Shown piece after piece: positions 41,253-54,546 of a stretch of DNA of 64,000 nt. The notes beneath the pieces were generated by a model. That model worked only from the letters and a program-made list of their open reading frames with translations, searched no databases and was not told the DNA's origin. Positions within the stretch are counted from its first letter, which is position 1. Every line of letters begins with the position of its first letter. The position numbers and the translations under genes were made by a program. The stretch comes from Adiantum capillus-veneris (Eukaryota; Streptophyta; Polypodiopsida; Polypodiales; Pteridaceae), in assembly GCA_014529385.2 (NCBI GenBank), contig CM043948.1, positions 25,696,901 to 25,760,900 of the forward strand. Reading direction: 5' to 3'.

Positions 41253-42849
41253 TGTCATAATAATCAATATCTAATTCTCTTAAATGATTTTCTCATATTA
41301 AACTGATCATTTAATGTGGGGAAGTGCCAGGGGAGAAAAAGCTAGAATATTGGTTAAGCTACCAGACCGGCCACAGTAGGGATCCAAAGGAGGGAAAATA
41401 GGGATCCAAAGGGAGGGCCATCTGCAAAAGAGCCATGTGCAACAATGGGCTAAAAAGACCCTAAGGTTCAGCCCATTAAGACTTCCAAAATGCTAAGGTT
41501 CCAAAATTCAAAGGTTGTGTCCAAAGGGTTAAAGCTTAGGGGGAATTGGATGCTTTGTGTGCTCTCCAAAGTCAATGCACATCCCTACATGGGAGGGGGC
41601 GAGACCTTCTTCTAGGGGATGAGAGAGAAAGCCACACACACACACACAAGCCCCTTTACACAAAGGGAATTGGGGACACATGTCAGCTCCCTAGCCTAGA
41701 TGCCCACAAGATGTGCCCAATTCCTATTGGATGACCCTTGAAGTGGACCAATGAGAATTAAGCTAGAGTAAATCTAGTTTAATTAATTTAAAAACATTTA
41801 ATAAAAGAAACCAATAAGAATTAAGTCTCCTAGAAGACTATTGGGCAGTCTCCCAAAGGGTCCAATGAGCATTCAGGAGCCCCATGGCTTGCCTGATTCC
41901 TATTGGCCAGGAGGCAAAGGGGTCCAATGAGAGTTTAGTTTAATTATTTAATTACCTCAAGCTCTCACAAAAGGGGAAAGGGGGACACATGTCAGAAGGC
42001 TATCACTTATGCTGCTTAATTGTAATTGGCTTGACTTGGGGAGGGCCAATGAGGCTGCAGGAAGAGCAAATAGCAAGGGGGCTCGCCCAAGAGAGAGGGG
42101 GGGCTGATTTTTTCTTGGCATTATCACACACACACACACACACACTCACACAATCTCATGTGTGAAGAAAGAGAAGACTATCTCTTCCCAAGCTTTAATG
42201 GAGAACTCATCACCTACTCCAAGCTTGTGAGATAGAAGCCTACCTCAACACTCTCTTGGCATGTGGATGCAAATCCAACCAAGAGCCAAGCTTCAATGCA
42301 TGCTCATCTCCTCTACCAAGCTAATTACTAAGCTAAGCTATGCTAATATGAGTGATTATGTGAGGAGATGTACATCTTTCTCGTAAGATACTCATTCTTC
42401 CTCTCAATCTACTCTCATACCCTGCTAGCTCTCACCATCTTCGAAGGTGTGTGAGGTCTTGGTTCTGAGAACGGGGATAATTCAAGTTGTGTTTGTTAAG
42501 TGTTTTTCTTAGTGCATGAAGCTTCCATCTTCATTGCACTAGCTAGTCTTGAAGGAACACAAAGAATTGTATTGTACAATGTCTCTCTTGATGGGAGAAA
42601 CCATAATACAAAGCCTTTTGGAGGGGGGACCGGCTCCATGCAAATCCGGTCCTCAACTGTTGTCAATAGATTAATTTCTCTCTCTTTTGAAAGTATTGTT
42701 GATGCTATCTAACTAGGTGTTATGCTTTTTGTTGCTCTCACCACCCAAGCACTCTTGTAATTCTCATTAGTAATCTATTCTAATGAAATGCCCACTATGT
42801 TCATGCTAATTTCCGCTACACATAAGTTATTAGGCCATTAAATGTTACA
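41253..42849 (+). repeat. 5' LTR of the young gypsy element
   Basis: The LTR starts TGTCATAATAATC and ends AAATGTTACA. It includes CA repeats (about 42124-42146). It is nearly identical to 48558-50152. Confidence 0.95.
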
Positions 42850-42850
42850 T

Positions 42851-42862
42851 TGGTATCAGAGC
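42851..42862 (+). promoter_or_regulatory. Primer-binding site, Met-tRNA type
   Basis: TGGTATCAGAGC begins one base after the 5' LTR. Confidence 0.9.
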
Positions 42863-43266
42863 ACAAGGTTTCTCTTTTCTTGCTCAAGAAGGGAGGTCCT
42901 CAAGGTAGCTACAAATGGTTGGTATTATTAATTGCCTGTGAGTAAGTAGAATAGGGATTTTTCAGCCTTGCAGTGCGCCTGCCTTTGTGCAGTTAATGGG
43001 GCATCACCGTCGAGAGCTATGGTCTTAATAGTGGAGTCCTACGGGGCTTGCCTACGGCTTAACCACTATTGAGCTATTAGAAGCTTGACATGAGCCGGTG
43101 CTGTTTTGGTGTTGAAAGACCCTCTCTTCTATTCCTTGCAATTAATGGTATTCGAGCCGCGGGTTTAGTAGCTTGAGTGCTTTTTCTAAAGGGGTAAAGA
43201 GGAGTAGCAACTAGGGCTTGAAGTGCCAAAGTACACCTAAAAAGTTTACACCTAAAAGTTGTTAGA
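42863..43266 (+). other. Leader of the young gypsy element
   Basis: The 400-bp untranslated leader lies between primer site and gag ATG. It is shared in the older inverted copy (50928-51325). Confidence 0.8.
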
Positions 43267-46200
43267 ATGGCTGACAATAGTAAAGAGAGTGAAATTAATG
43301 TTGATAGCTTTGATTTTTCTCATGAGCAAGCTACTAATGATGCCCCCATGCTTGTTAACTATCTTGTTTCTAGGCTTCAACAAGCCATGGGCAATCCGTC
43401 TCTCCAAAGTGAAGTGCAACGGTAGCTCCGTGCTCACGGGATTCTCCAAGCTCATCACCATGATGAGAGAACACCTAGGAAGCCTCCTTGTGAGACTACC
43501 AAAAGAGGTCTCTCTCTGATTCGGGAAGAAGAAGATAATCCATATGAAGGGCTCAAGAATTTACTTCTTGATGATGCATCTCCTGCCCAAAGGAGAACTC
43601 AAGAGCCTCCACCGAAGGAACGAGAAAGAAGCGAGTCTCCTACCACCTCGGCGGAGATGGCTCCACGACGACGACGGGCTAAACGCTCTCCATCACCACC
43701 AAAGCGGAGAAGACCATCATATTCCTATCCTCACCACAATTCAAAGAGGGATGATAAAAAGCAAGAGAAGAAAAAGGCGAGAAAGAGGACACCCTCTTCT
43801 CCATCTTCTTCATCCTCTTCCTCTTATGAAAGCTATGGTGAAGACGACAAAGATCAAGACAAGAAAAAGGCGAGAAAGAGGTCACCCTCTTCTCCACCTT
43901 CTGAAGAAAGTGATGGTGCAACCTTTGAACCATCAAAAAGAAGAGGCCATAGGAAATCCTATGCCGTATGGAAGAGGTCGTCCAAGCTGAAGAAATTCAA
44001 AGAGGGAGGGAAGAGCATCTCTTTCCTTACCTATGATGGTACCTTTGGTGCTACGGACAAAGTCTTGGCCTTTATCCAACAATTCGATGCGGCGTTTGGA
44101 GATGAGGGCTTCACGGAGTCCTCTAAGCTACGCCATGTAGCTATGCACTTTCAAAAGTCCGCCAGACAATGGTGGTCTAGCCTACGAGCCAACGGTGAAG
44201 CTCCACGAACATGGAAGGCTTTAAGAGCTTCCATTATGAAGCAGTTTTTGGCCACCGATGCCAAAGACAAAGTACTCACCGAATGGCGAAGCTTAAAGCT
44301 CTCTCCCAATGAATCCATCCACAAATATGTAGACAAGTTTTGGGACTTACAACTCAAAGCCACTGTCTTCAAAAAGTTGGATTTTGGAGAGCAAAAGCAA
44401 CAGTTTTGTGCGAGCTTAACCGAAGAAATGGCGGAGTATGTCAACTCCCAAAGGCCACGTACCATATCGGCGGTAATAAACCATACTATGGTGGCCTCTA
44501 GAATCAATTTCCAAACGGGGGTTAAAAGAAATAATAAGCCCCCGGAAAGCAAGGGTTCCAATGAGCCTAAGGGGAAGGACAATGTCCAAAAGTCTCCTAA
44601 GGGCAACTCCAACAAATCTAAAGAGAAGGGAGTTTACAAAGGTAAGAACAAACTCTCTCCTGAAGAGTTTGAGCATTATCGCAAGGATAACCGGTGTTTC
44701 AAGTGCGGCGAATAAGGGCATGCGTACCGCGCTTGTCCCCAAAAGAACAACCGCCAAGATCCTCCTAGAGCTTCCTTGGTTGAAATCCAAGAGGAGGAGA
44801 CTCACCAAACAACTCACAAAGGATCTCCTCTATGCCATGCTTGGGGAAAGGTAAGAGAACATGATGTTTTTATTCTCTTTGACCCTGGTTCTACTCACAA
44901 TTTTATATCTATAGAGTCGGCCACCAAGCTAGGCATACAATCCTACGAGATGGGAGATATCCTACCCGCAGACAGTGCCTTCAAGGGGCAAAAAGCTTCA
45001 GTCACTCCCTTAATCGGGAAATTGAGGCTTCATGTCCAAGGCTATGTGGACAAAGAGGACTTCTTTATCTCTCCTCTCAAGCATGAGGATGTAATCCTAG
45101 GGGCACCATGGTTTGACCACCTTGCTGCCAATGTTAAATTTCCTGAAAGGAGAATCTCCTTTAAGTTCAGGGAAAAAGACATGTATATAGATGCTAAGGA
45201 AATGGGTAACACCATCCCCATTGTACATACACCAGCTTTCAACAAGTCAATAAAGAGCTCTATTTCCGTGTACATGATTTTTGTTAAAGATTCTAAAAAT
45301 GAACCTAATGCTTTAGCAAAAGAAAATAAAAGCAACCAAAAGGAATTAGAGTTATCCAATTTTCTCAAGGGGTTTAATGATGTTTTTATTGACGATATCC
45401 CTTGTGAGCTACCTCCTAAACGAGGTAATGATGACCATGCAATTGAACTTCTTCCACGAAGTTCACCGCCTAACAAACCTCCTTATAGAGTTTCTCAAGC
45501 TCAACAAGAGGAGATTATGCAGCAAGTGCATGAGTTAGTTGAGAAGGGCATGGTTAGGCCTAGCTCATCTCCATTTTTCTCACCTGTGCTATTAGTGCAA
45601 AAGAAAGACGGCACATATCGTATGTGTGTTGACTATAGAGCACTAAATAGGATCACTATCAAGAATAGGTTTCCCGTTCCAAGGGTAGAAGACCTATTTA
45701 ATAAGCTACAAGGATCGACCTACTTCAGTAGGATTGACCTAAAAAGTGGCTATCATCAAATAAGGATAGTTGATCAAGACATTGTAAAGACCGCATTTCG
45801 TACTACATTTAGTCTTTACGAATACATTGTCATGCCTTTTGGCCTCACCAATGCACCAGCCATATTCAACCGCTTGATGGAGAAGCTGTTCAGGCCTCAT
45901 CGAACCTTCACTGGAGTGTTCTTTGATGATATTATCATCTACTCTAATTCATTGGAGGAACACAAGCAACATCTCCAGGTAATATTTCAAGTTTTAAGAG
46001 AGAAAAAACTTTATGTTAATCGAAAGAAAAGTGAATTTTTCTTGCAAGAGATTCAGTATTTAGGTCACATTATCTCTCAGGATGACATCCAAATGGATCC
46101 ATCCAAGTTAGAGGTAATAAAAGGATGGCCTAAGCCAAGGAATCTTCATGAACTAAGAAGCTTTATAGGTATGTGTGCATACTATAAACGCTTCATAGAA

Positions 46201-48195
46201 AAGTTCTCACAAATTGCGGGACCATTACATGACCTAACAAAGAAAAGCGTTAGGTATACATGGTCTGCTAAGGAGAACAATGCTTTCGAAAAGCTTAAAG
46301 AAAAGCTTATCTCTCAACCTGTGCTTACACTACCAGATCTCTCAAAACCATTTGAGGTCCAATGTGATGCTTGTGGTGATTGCCTTGGAGCTGTTTTGCT
46401 CCAAGAAGGGCACGCCATAGGCTATGAGAGTCGAAGGCTCGACCCTATTGAGCAAGCTCTAGGCATATACAAAAAGGAACTCCTTGCAGTTCTACATGCG
46501 TTAGACTCATGGAAGCACTATTTATTGGGGACTCCTTTCATTCTGCGAACGGATCACCAAAGTCTTAAGTACTTCATGACGCAGACCAAGCTCTCCGACA
46601 AACAAATGAGGTGGGCAAATTTCCTTTCGCAATTTCATTTTCATATTGCTCACATTGCTGGCAAGCACAATCAAGTAGCCGATGCACTCTCAAGATGGCC
46701 GAGAGTGAATGCGGTTTCCATAGCAACTCACAATGATCTATCTTCAATGATAGATGAGTACGCTATTGATCCCGACTTTAGAGATGTGATTTCAGCCCTG
46801 GAATTAGGGAAGAAAGAAGAACCATTCACTTTACAAGATGGTTATCTTCTCTATGGCAATAGACTATGCGTTACTAACTCACTACGTGAGAAAGTAATGT
46901 ATGAATCTCATGCTCCACCTTATGCGGGGCATAGAGGCATTCGGTCTACCTTAAAGGGAATAGAAACATATTTCTATTGGCCTACCATGAAAGTGAACAT
47001 ACAAGAGTATGTTTCCAAATGTGTGGTATGCCAAAAGACAAAATTTGATAGATGGAAGCAACTTGGATTGCTTCAACCCTTGCCAATCCCTAATTCACCA
47101 TGGGAGAGCATATCCATGGATTTTATCTTTGGATTGCCTAAGTCTATCCATGGGAATACGGGAATATGGACGATAGTAGACAGGTTCAGTAAGCAAGCTC
47201 ATTTTATACCTGTCAAAAAGACTATCAAAGCCCATCAAATGGCAACCCTCTTCATTTCACAAATTTTCCAGTACCATGGCTTGCCAATGTCCATAGTGTC
47301 GGATAGAGATCCTAGAATGACCAGTAACTTCTGGAAGGGTCTCTTTGAGAATTTAGGTACAAGACTAAACTTCTCTTCAGCCTATCATCCACAAACGGAT
47401 GGCCAAAGTGAAATAGCTAACCTAAAAATTCTCGATCTACTAAAAGCCTATGTAACGGAAGTAGATCAAAGATCCCAATGGGAGAAGTACTTACCCTTAG
47501 TGCAGTATGCCTACAATAACATTGTACATACTTCCACGGGAAAAGCACCTTCTGAGGTAATTGAGGGAAGATCAAAAAGTCCCTTGCTACTTAAGGTACA
47601 CGGGAAGATCTTTGATGTAGATGAGTATAGCTGAGACCTACAAGAATCTTTTCAAAAGATTAAGGATGCTATCTCTATCTCACAGCAAAGGCAAAAGGCT
47701 GCTGCTGACAAGCACAGAAGAGCAGCCTTTAAAGAAAACGATTGGGTCTTGTTAAAATTTCCAAAGGCTCGATTAAGGCACGCGACGGGCAAGAATCCTA
47801 CGGGCCACCAAAAGTACTATGCTAAACTAGCAAAAAGGTACTATGGTCCCTTTTAGATTCTTAGGCCAATCAATGAGATGGCCTATCAACTCAAGTTGCC
47901 CAATCATTGGCTCATACACAATGCTTTCCATGTGAGCCTATTAAAGCCTTACAAAGGAGAGCCACCTCAAGAACCGACTATTGAAGACCCACCGGAGATC
48001 GAGGACCAAGAGGAGGTGCTGCAGCCCGAGTCCATTCTCCGACATGAAGACAAGGTACTAAGAGGCGGTAAGACTATCCGACGATATCTTATTAAGTTTA
48101 AGAATTATCCTTTTGAAGATGCTAGATGGATGCAAGGCATACAATTAAAGGATAACCTAAACCTTGTCAATGCTTACAATGCTTCCCAAGAGTAA
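43267..48195 (+). pseudogene. Gag-pol polyprotein in one frame, four stops
   Basis: One frame of 1,643 codons runs from the ATG at 43267 to a TAA at 48193. Gag has an Arg/Ser-rich region (43640-43990), a capsid core (TYDGTFGATDKVL onwards) and zinc knuckle CFKCGE-GH. Pol shows protease DPGSTHNFIS, reverse transcriptase with VDYRALN and FFDDIIIY, RNase H with QCDACGDCLG, integrase with [33 protein letters not shown] and HPQTDGQSE. The end is chromodomain-like: RYLIKFKNYPFEDARWM. The only breaks are stops at 43423, 44713, 47632 and 47854, each explained by one C-to-T change (CAG, CAA, CGA, CAG). No frameshift exists. It is likely dead but recently so. Confidence 0.9.
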
Positions 48196-48557
48196 GCAAA
48201 TGTACAAAATGTTTTTAAAAAAAATGAACAAATTTTTTGTCTTATATGACTCTCCTTTTTTTAATTTGTGCACAAAAATGAAGTAGTATGCATGCTTAGA
48301 TCAAGTTTGTGGAGACGACGTCTCGCAAATACCAAGTAGAGCTTGTCACTCTACTACGGAAGATTGATAGGACTGATGTGCAGACATGCTTGCGGCAGCC
48401 TCAGGCTCTCAAGCGCCAAATGGACTAGTCATGCATTATGGAATGATGTCGTAGGGTAACATAGGGATCCTCTATCCGCTAAGAAAAGGACTCATGAATA
48501 TGCTTTATCTTCTCTACACCATAGTCGAGGACGACTATGATTTCAAGAGAGAGGTAA
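48196..48557 (+). other. 3' untranslated stretch and polypurine tract
   Basis: No gene is seen between the pol stop and the 3' LTR. The purine-rich AAGAGAGAGGTAA (48545-48557) directly precedes the LTR. Confidence 0.7.
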
Positions 48558-50152
48558 TGTCATAATAACCAATATCTAATTCTCTTAAATGATTTTCTCA
48601 TATTAAACTGATCATTTAATGTGGGGAAGTGCCAAGGGAGAAAAAGCTAGAATATTGGTTAAGCTAGCAGACCGGCCACAGTAGGGATCCAAAGGAGGGA
48701 AAATAGGGATCCAAAGGGGGGGCCATCTGCAAAAGATCCATGTGCAACAATGGGCTAAAAAGACCCTAAGGTTCAGCCCATTAAGACTTCCAAAATGCTA
48801 AGGTTCCAAAATTCAAAGAATGTGTCCAAAGGGTTAAAGCTTAGGGGGAATTGGATGCTTTGTGTGCTCTCCAAAGTCAATGCACATCCCTACATGGGAG
48901 GGGGTGAGACCTTCTTCTAGGGGATGAGAGAGAAAGCCACACACACACACACAAGCCCCTTTACACAAAGGGAATTAGGGACACATGTCAGCTCCCTAGC
49001 CTAGATGCCCACAAGATGTGCCCAATTCCTATTTGATGACCCTTGAAGTGGACCAATGAGAATTAAGCTAGAGTAAATCTAGTTTAATTAATTTAAAAAC
49101 ATTTAATAAAAGAAACCAATAAGAATTAAGTCTCCTAGAAGACTATTGGGCAGTCTCCCAAAGGGTCCAATGAGCATTCAGGAGCCCCATGGCTTGCCTG
49201 ATTCCTATTGGCCAGGAGGCAAAGGGGTCCAATGAGAGTTTAGTTTAATTATTTAATTACCTCAAGCTCTCACAAAAGGGGAAAGGGGGACACATGTCAG
49301 AAGGCTATCACTTATGCTGCTTAATTGTAATTGGCTTGACTTGGGGAGGGCCAATGAGGCTGCAGGAAGAGCAAATAGCAAGGGGGCTCGCCCAAGAGAG
49401 AGGGGGGGCTGATTTTTTCTTGGCATTATCACACACACACACACACACTCACACAATCTCATGTGTGAAGAAAGAGAAGACTATCTCTTCCCAAGCTTTA
49501 ATGGAGAACTCATCACCTACTCCAAGCTTGTGAGATAGAAGCCTACCTCAACACTCTCTTGGCATGTGGATGCAAATCCAACCAAGAGCCAAGCTTCAAT
49601 GCATGCTCATCTCCTCTACCAAGCTAATTACTAAGCTAAGCTATGCTAATATGAGTGATTATGTGAGGAGATGTACATCTTTCTCGTAAGATACTCCTTC
49701 TTCCTCTCAATCTACTCTCATACCCTGCTAGCTCTCACCATCTTCGAAGGTGTGTGAGGTCTTGGTTCTGAGAACGGGGATAATTCAAGTTGTGTTTGTT
49801 AAGTGTTTTGCTTAGTGCATGAAGCTTCCATCTTCATTGCACTAGCTAGTCTTGAAGGAACACAAAGAATTGTATTGTACAATGTCTCTCTTGATGGGAG
49901 AAACCATAATACAAAGCCTTTTGGAGGGGGGACCGGCTCCATGCAAATCCGGTCCTCAACTGTTGTCAATAGCTTAATTTCTCTCTCTTTTGAAAGTATT
50001 GTTGATGCTATCTAACTAGGTGTTATGCTTTTTGTTGCTCTCTCCACCCAAGCACTCTTGTAATTCTCATTAGTAATCTATTCTAATGAAATGCCCACTA
50101 TGTTCATGCTAATTTCCGCTACACATAAGTTATTAGGCCATTAAATGTTACA
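48558..50152 (+). repeat. 3' LTR of the young gypsy element
   Basis: This is the second LTR copy, from TGTCATAATAACC to AAATGTTACA. It is followed by AAAGA, the right target duplication. Confidence 0.95.
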
Positions 50153-50927
50153 AAAGAGATGCTCTTCCCTCCCTCTTTGAACTTCTTGAGCTTGGATGAC
50201 CTCTTCCACGCGGCATAGGATTTCCTATGGCCTCTTCTTTTTGATGGTTCAAAGGTTGCACCATCACTTTCTTCAGAAGATGAAGAATTTGAGGAAGATG
50301 GAGAAGAGGGTGATCTCTTTTGCCTTGTTCTTGCCTTGATCTTTGTTGTATTCACCATCACTTTCATAAGAGGAAGAGGATGAAGAAGATGGAGGAGAGG
50401 GTGTCCTCTTTCTCGCCTTTTTCTTCTCTTGCCTTTTGTCATCCCTCTTTGAAGTATGGCGTGGAGACGTATGCGATGGTCTTATCCGTTTTGGAGGCGA
50501 TGGAGAGCATTTAGCACGCCGTCTTTGTGGAACCATCTCCGTCAAGGTGGCGGGAGACTCACTTCTTTATAGTTTCCTTCGGTGGAGGCTCTTGAGTTCT
50601 CCTTTGAGAAGGAGATGCGTCATCAAGGAGTAAATTTCTGAGCCCTTCATAGGGATCCTCTTCTTCTTCCCGAATTGGAGAGAGACCTCGTTTGGAAGTC
50701 TCGCAAGGAGGCTTCCTAGGTGCTCTCTCATCATGGTGGGGAGCTTGGAGAATCCCATGAGCACGAAGCTGTTGTTGCACTTCACTTTGGAGGGATGGAT
50801 TGCCCATGGCTTGTTGAAGCCTAGAAACAAGATAGTTAACAAGCATCGGGGTATCATTAGTAGCTTGCTCATTAGCAAAATCAAAGTTATCAACATTAAT
50901 TTCACTATCTTTACTATTGTCAGCCAT
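50153..50927 (-). pseudogene. Gag N-terminal part of the older inverted copy
   Basis: The minus strand starts at ATG 50927 and encodes the same gag as 43267 onwards up to KEGGKSISF, where the young element interrupts it. At the position of the first stop in the young copy this copy has a Gln codon. The rest of gag up to the capsid lies at 41117-41252, and everything further downstream is missing from the window. Confidence 0.9.
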
Positions 50928-51325
50928 TCTAACAAGTTTTAGATGTAAAATTTTTAGGTGTACTTTGGCACTTCAAGCCCTAGTTGCAACTCCTCTTTAC
51001 CCCTTTAGAAAAAGCACTCAAGCTATTGTACTCGTGGCTCGAATACCATTAATTGCCAGTAATAGAAGAGAGGGTCGTTCAACACCAAAACAGCACGGGC
51101 TCTTGTCAAGCTTCTAATAGCTCAATAGTGACGTAGGCAAGCCCCGTAGGACTCCACTATTAAGACCATAGCTCTCGACGGTGATGCCCCATTAACTGCA
51201 CAAAGGCAGATGCACTGCAAGGATGAAAAATCCCTATTCTACTTACTCACATGCAATTAATAGTACCAACCATTTATAGCTAGCTTGAGGACCTCCCTTC
51301 TTGAGCAAGAAAAGAGATACCTTGT

Positions 51326-51337
51326 GCTCTGATACCA
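51326..51337 (-). promoter_or_regulatory. Primer-binding site of the older inverted copy
   Basis: On the minus strand TGGTATCAGAGC follows the LTR end by one base. Confidence 0.9.
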
Positions 51338-51338
51338 A

Positions 51339-52927
51339 TGTAACATTTAATGGTCTAGTAACTTGTGTGTAGAGGAAAATAGCATGAACATAGTGAGCAT
51401 TTCATTAGAATAGCTTCCTAATGAGAATAACAAGAGTGCTTGGGTGCAAAGAGAAACAAAAAGCATAACACCTAGTTAGATAGAATGAACAATACTTCAA
51501 AAGAGACAGAAATTAAGCAATCGACAACAGTTGAGGACCGGATTTGCATGGAGCCGGTCCCCCCTCCAAAAGGCTTTGTATTATGGTTTCTTTCATTAAC
51601 AGAGACTTTTTATAATACAATTCTTTGTGTTCCTTCAATACTAGCTAGTGCAATGAAGATGGAAACTTCATGCACTAAGGAAAACACTTATCAAACACAA
51701 CATCAATTCCCTCACAGTCTCATACCCAAGACCTCACACACCTTCGAAGATGGTGAGAGCTAGTAGGGTATGAGAGTAGATTGAGAGGAAGGAGTATTCT
51801 TACGAGAAAGATGTACATCTCCTCACATAATCACTCATATTAGCATAGCTTAGCTTAGTAATTAGCATGGTAGAGGAGATGAGCATGCATTGAAGCTTGG
51901 CTCTTGGTTGGATTTGCATCACAAAGCCAAGAGTTGTTGGTGTAGGCATCCCTTCTCACAAGCTTGGAGTAGGTGGTAAGCTTTCCATTAAAGCTTGAGA
52001 AGGAGAGAGAGTCTTCTTTGCTTCAAGCATGAGATTGTGTGAGTGTGTGTGTGATAATGCCTTGCAAAAATCAGCCCCCTCTCTCTCTTGGTCGACCCCC
52101 CTTGCTAAATGCTCATGCTACAACCCTATTGGACCTTCCTAGGACTAGCCAATGGAAATTAAGCAGCATAAGTGATAGCCTTATGACATGTGTCCCCCTT
52201 TCCACTTTTGTGAGAGCTTTAGGTAATTAATAATGCAACTAAACTCTGATTGTACCCCTTTGCCTCCTAGCCAATAGGAATCAGGCAAGCCATTGGGCTG
52301 CTGAATGCTCATTGGTCCCCTTGGGAGACTTTCCAATAGTCTTCTAGAGATCTTAATTCTTCTTGGTTCTTTTATTAAGTGTTTTTAAATTAATTAAACT
52401 AGATTTACTCTAGCCTAATTCTCAGTGGTCCACCTCCATGGCCATCCAATAGGATTTGAGTACACCTTGTGGGCATCTGGCCTAGGGAGCTGACATGTGT
52501 CCCTTTTTTCCCTTGTGTACAAATGAAGCTTGTGAGTGTGTGTGGGTGTTTCTCTCTCCGCCCCAACTTCTTGGGCTCACCCCCTCCTACGTAGGGCTTG
52601 ACAAATACTTTTTGGGATACACTCAAAGCATCCAATTCCCCTAATGTTTGACCTTTGGACACAACCTTTGAATTTTGGAACCTTAGCATTTTGTAAGTCT
52701 TAATGGGCTGAACCTTAGTGTCTTTTGAGCCCATTGTTGCACATAGCTCTTTTGCAGATGGCCCCCCCTTTGGATCCCTATTTTCCCTCCTTTGGATCTG
52801 TGATTGTGGCCAGTCTGCTAGCTTAACCAATATTCTAGCTTTTTCTCCTCTGGCACTTCCCCATAATCAATGATCAGTTTAACATGAGAAAATCATATAG
52901 CAAAATTAGATATTGATTATTATGACA
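51339..52927 (-). repeat. 5' LTR of the older inverted copy
   Basis: The minus strand reads TGTCATAATAATC at 52927 and ends ATGTTACA at 51339. It is clearly diverged from the young element's LTRs, with many indels. Together with 41253-50152 it forms a very large inverted repeat. Confidence 0.92.
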
Positions 52928-53329
52928 CCAAGGTTTGTTTTAGAAAGCCAACAATGCACACCCGTACCCAGAAGATATCATTTATGTTCTCTTTTGTTGT
53001 TTGGTCATTAATTTAGCTGGGGAGGATGGGGGGAGTGAAGGATAATAGGGGGGAGTGGAGGTGGGATAGAGGCACAACGTGCAAGAGGGGGAGGAAGATA
53101 AAGGAATGGGTCGGGGTGGGGTTTGAGGGAGTCTAAGATAACAATTAATTTTTAAAAAGATGACTAGATACAACATAGATCTTAATATACACAAATCTTG
53201 GTGTTGCATATGTATCAACTATAAATAAGGTGAGATTTCATGATGGCTTGATGAAAAATAGGTATGTGTGCTTGTGTGTGTGTGAGAGAGAGTGTGTAAT
53301 GCAAGGACCAAGGTGTGTAGAATTCTTAA
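52928..53329. other. AT-rich stretch, no gene seen
   Basis: It holds a purine/GGGG-rich run at about 53015-53125 and short GT/GA repeats near 53272-53295. Confidence 0.5.
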
Positions 53330-54542
53330 CAATAGTTCTGTAATTGGACACTCTAGTGTCGTGAGACACTAAGGTGTCATATTTTTTCACCATATTGCCG
53401 CAATTATTTGGTGAAGGTAGAAATAAAATTTGTAAGTATCCTTATATTTTGAGTTTTAAAATTAAGGAAAAAATTTGTTCATGTAAAAATCAATGTTATT
53501 TGAAGATTTTGTTGATAAGTTTTAATTTAAAAATCGTGGTAAAATTTTGACCTCATTTGTCCAAATTCTTATAAAATGCTTGTCTTCTTAGACAACTAAT
53601 GTTTTTCATTATTTTGAAGGTTTTATGGACAGTAACATGCTTCATACAACTAAATAGTAATCTTAAAAACTTAATTCTTATCCCAATTATGGGCCATAAA
53701 CAAAAAAATCTGAATGTTAAAAAAAGTTGAGAAATATTAAGATAATGGCCTTTTGAAGCTTCTCTCACAAACATGATGATGTTATATTGAAAAAATTAAA
53801 AATTACGGTCCAATAGTGCTATAAAATTTCTTTCAAAGCCAACATTCATATAAAAAACCCATAAATATGTGAATATAGATTCCCAGATTACATCCACATG
53901 AAGTACTTATATACATACAACTAATATGCCTGAATCATTTCCAAGTTAGACTCAATTCTAAGGCCAATCTCTCATGAACTAAAAAATAGAATTGAACAAT
54001 TTACTGAAGATAGCTCGCACGAAAATCAAATCCCATTATTTTAAGGACTAAGCTGCTAGAATGAGTGCTTATGTAGCATAAACAAATGTGAAGCTACATG
54101 AAAGACCTGCATCAGCTATTGCGATTAATTGCATCATTAAAAAAACATTGCATTGTAGACCCACATAATGTCACATGTTTAATTGGTGAGATTTTTAAAA
54201 AATTACATAAAACTTATAGAAATGTGAAGCACATACATAAGTAGTTAACACGGATTATTGCTTGCAATACATTCATTTTTTTCTAAAACTAACAGACACG
54301 TTTCAAATGAGCCTAAACTGATGTTTTACGCAGGTACTTTTCATGACTATAGTTCTATATGAGTTTGTGCTCAAAAGTGAGAGATTATATATATTTTTTG
54401 AATACTTTAACCAACATATTGTAAGCTTAAAAAAGGATTTTAGGCTATATTTTCCAAATATGACATAACATTGGTTCAAATTTGAAAAAAAGGACAATTA
54501 AGTGTCCTTTTTGTTACTATTAGTTTGGTACCAAACCATCGT
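53330..54542. mobile_element. TTAA-flanked inverted-repeat element, copy 1
   Basis: TTAA occurs at 53326-53329 and 54543-54546. The ends carry nested inverted motifs: AATAGTTCTGTAATTGGACACT on the left pairs with AGTGTCCTTTTTGTTACTATT on the right, split here by small differences. Internal sequence matches copy 2 (60135-61451) along its length at moderate identity. No transposase frame is present, so it is non-autonomous. Confidence 0.75.
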
Positions 54543-54546
54543 TTAA

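Larger units (their letters stand above)
41253..50152 (+). mobile_element. Young, nearly complete 8.9-kb Ty3/gypsy element
   Basis: The two LTRs are 1,597 and 1,595 bp and differ at roughly 15 positions in a by-eye comparison, so the insertion is recent. AAAGA is present on both sides (41248-41252 and 50153-50157), a 5-bp target duplication. Internal parts in order are Met-tRNA primer site, gag, protease, reverse transcriptase, RNase H, integrase and chromodomain-like end. It is inserted head-to-opposite into gag of an older member of the same family. Confidence 0.95.

Noticed and set aside
43267-48195. Stops in the young gypsy frame corrected by RNA editing
   Set aside because: C-to-U and U-to-C editing in land plants is known from organelles, and this is a nuclear retroelement. 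Mutation explains the stops.
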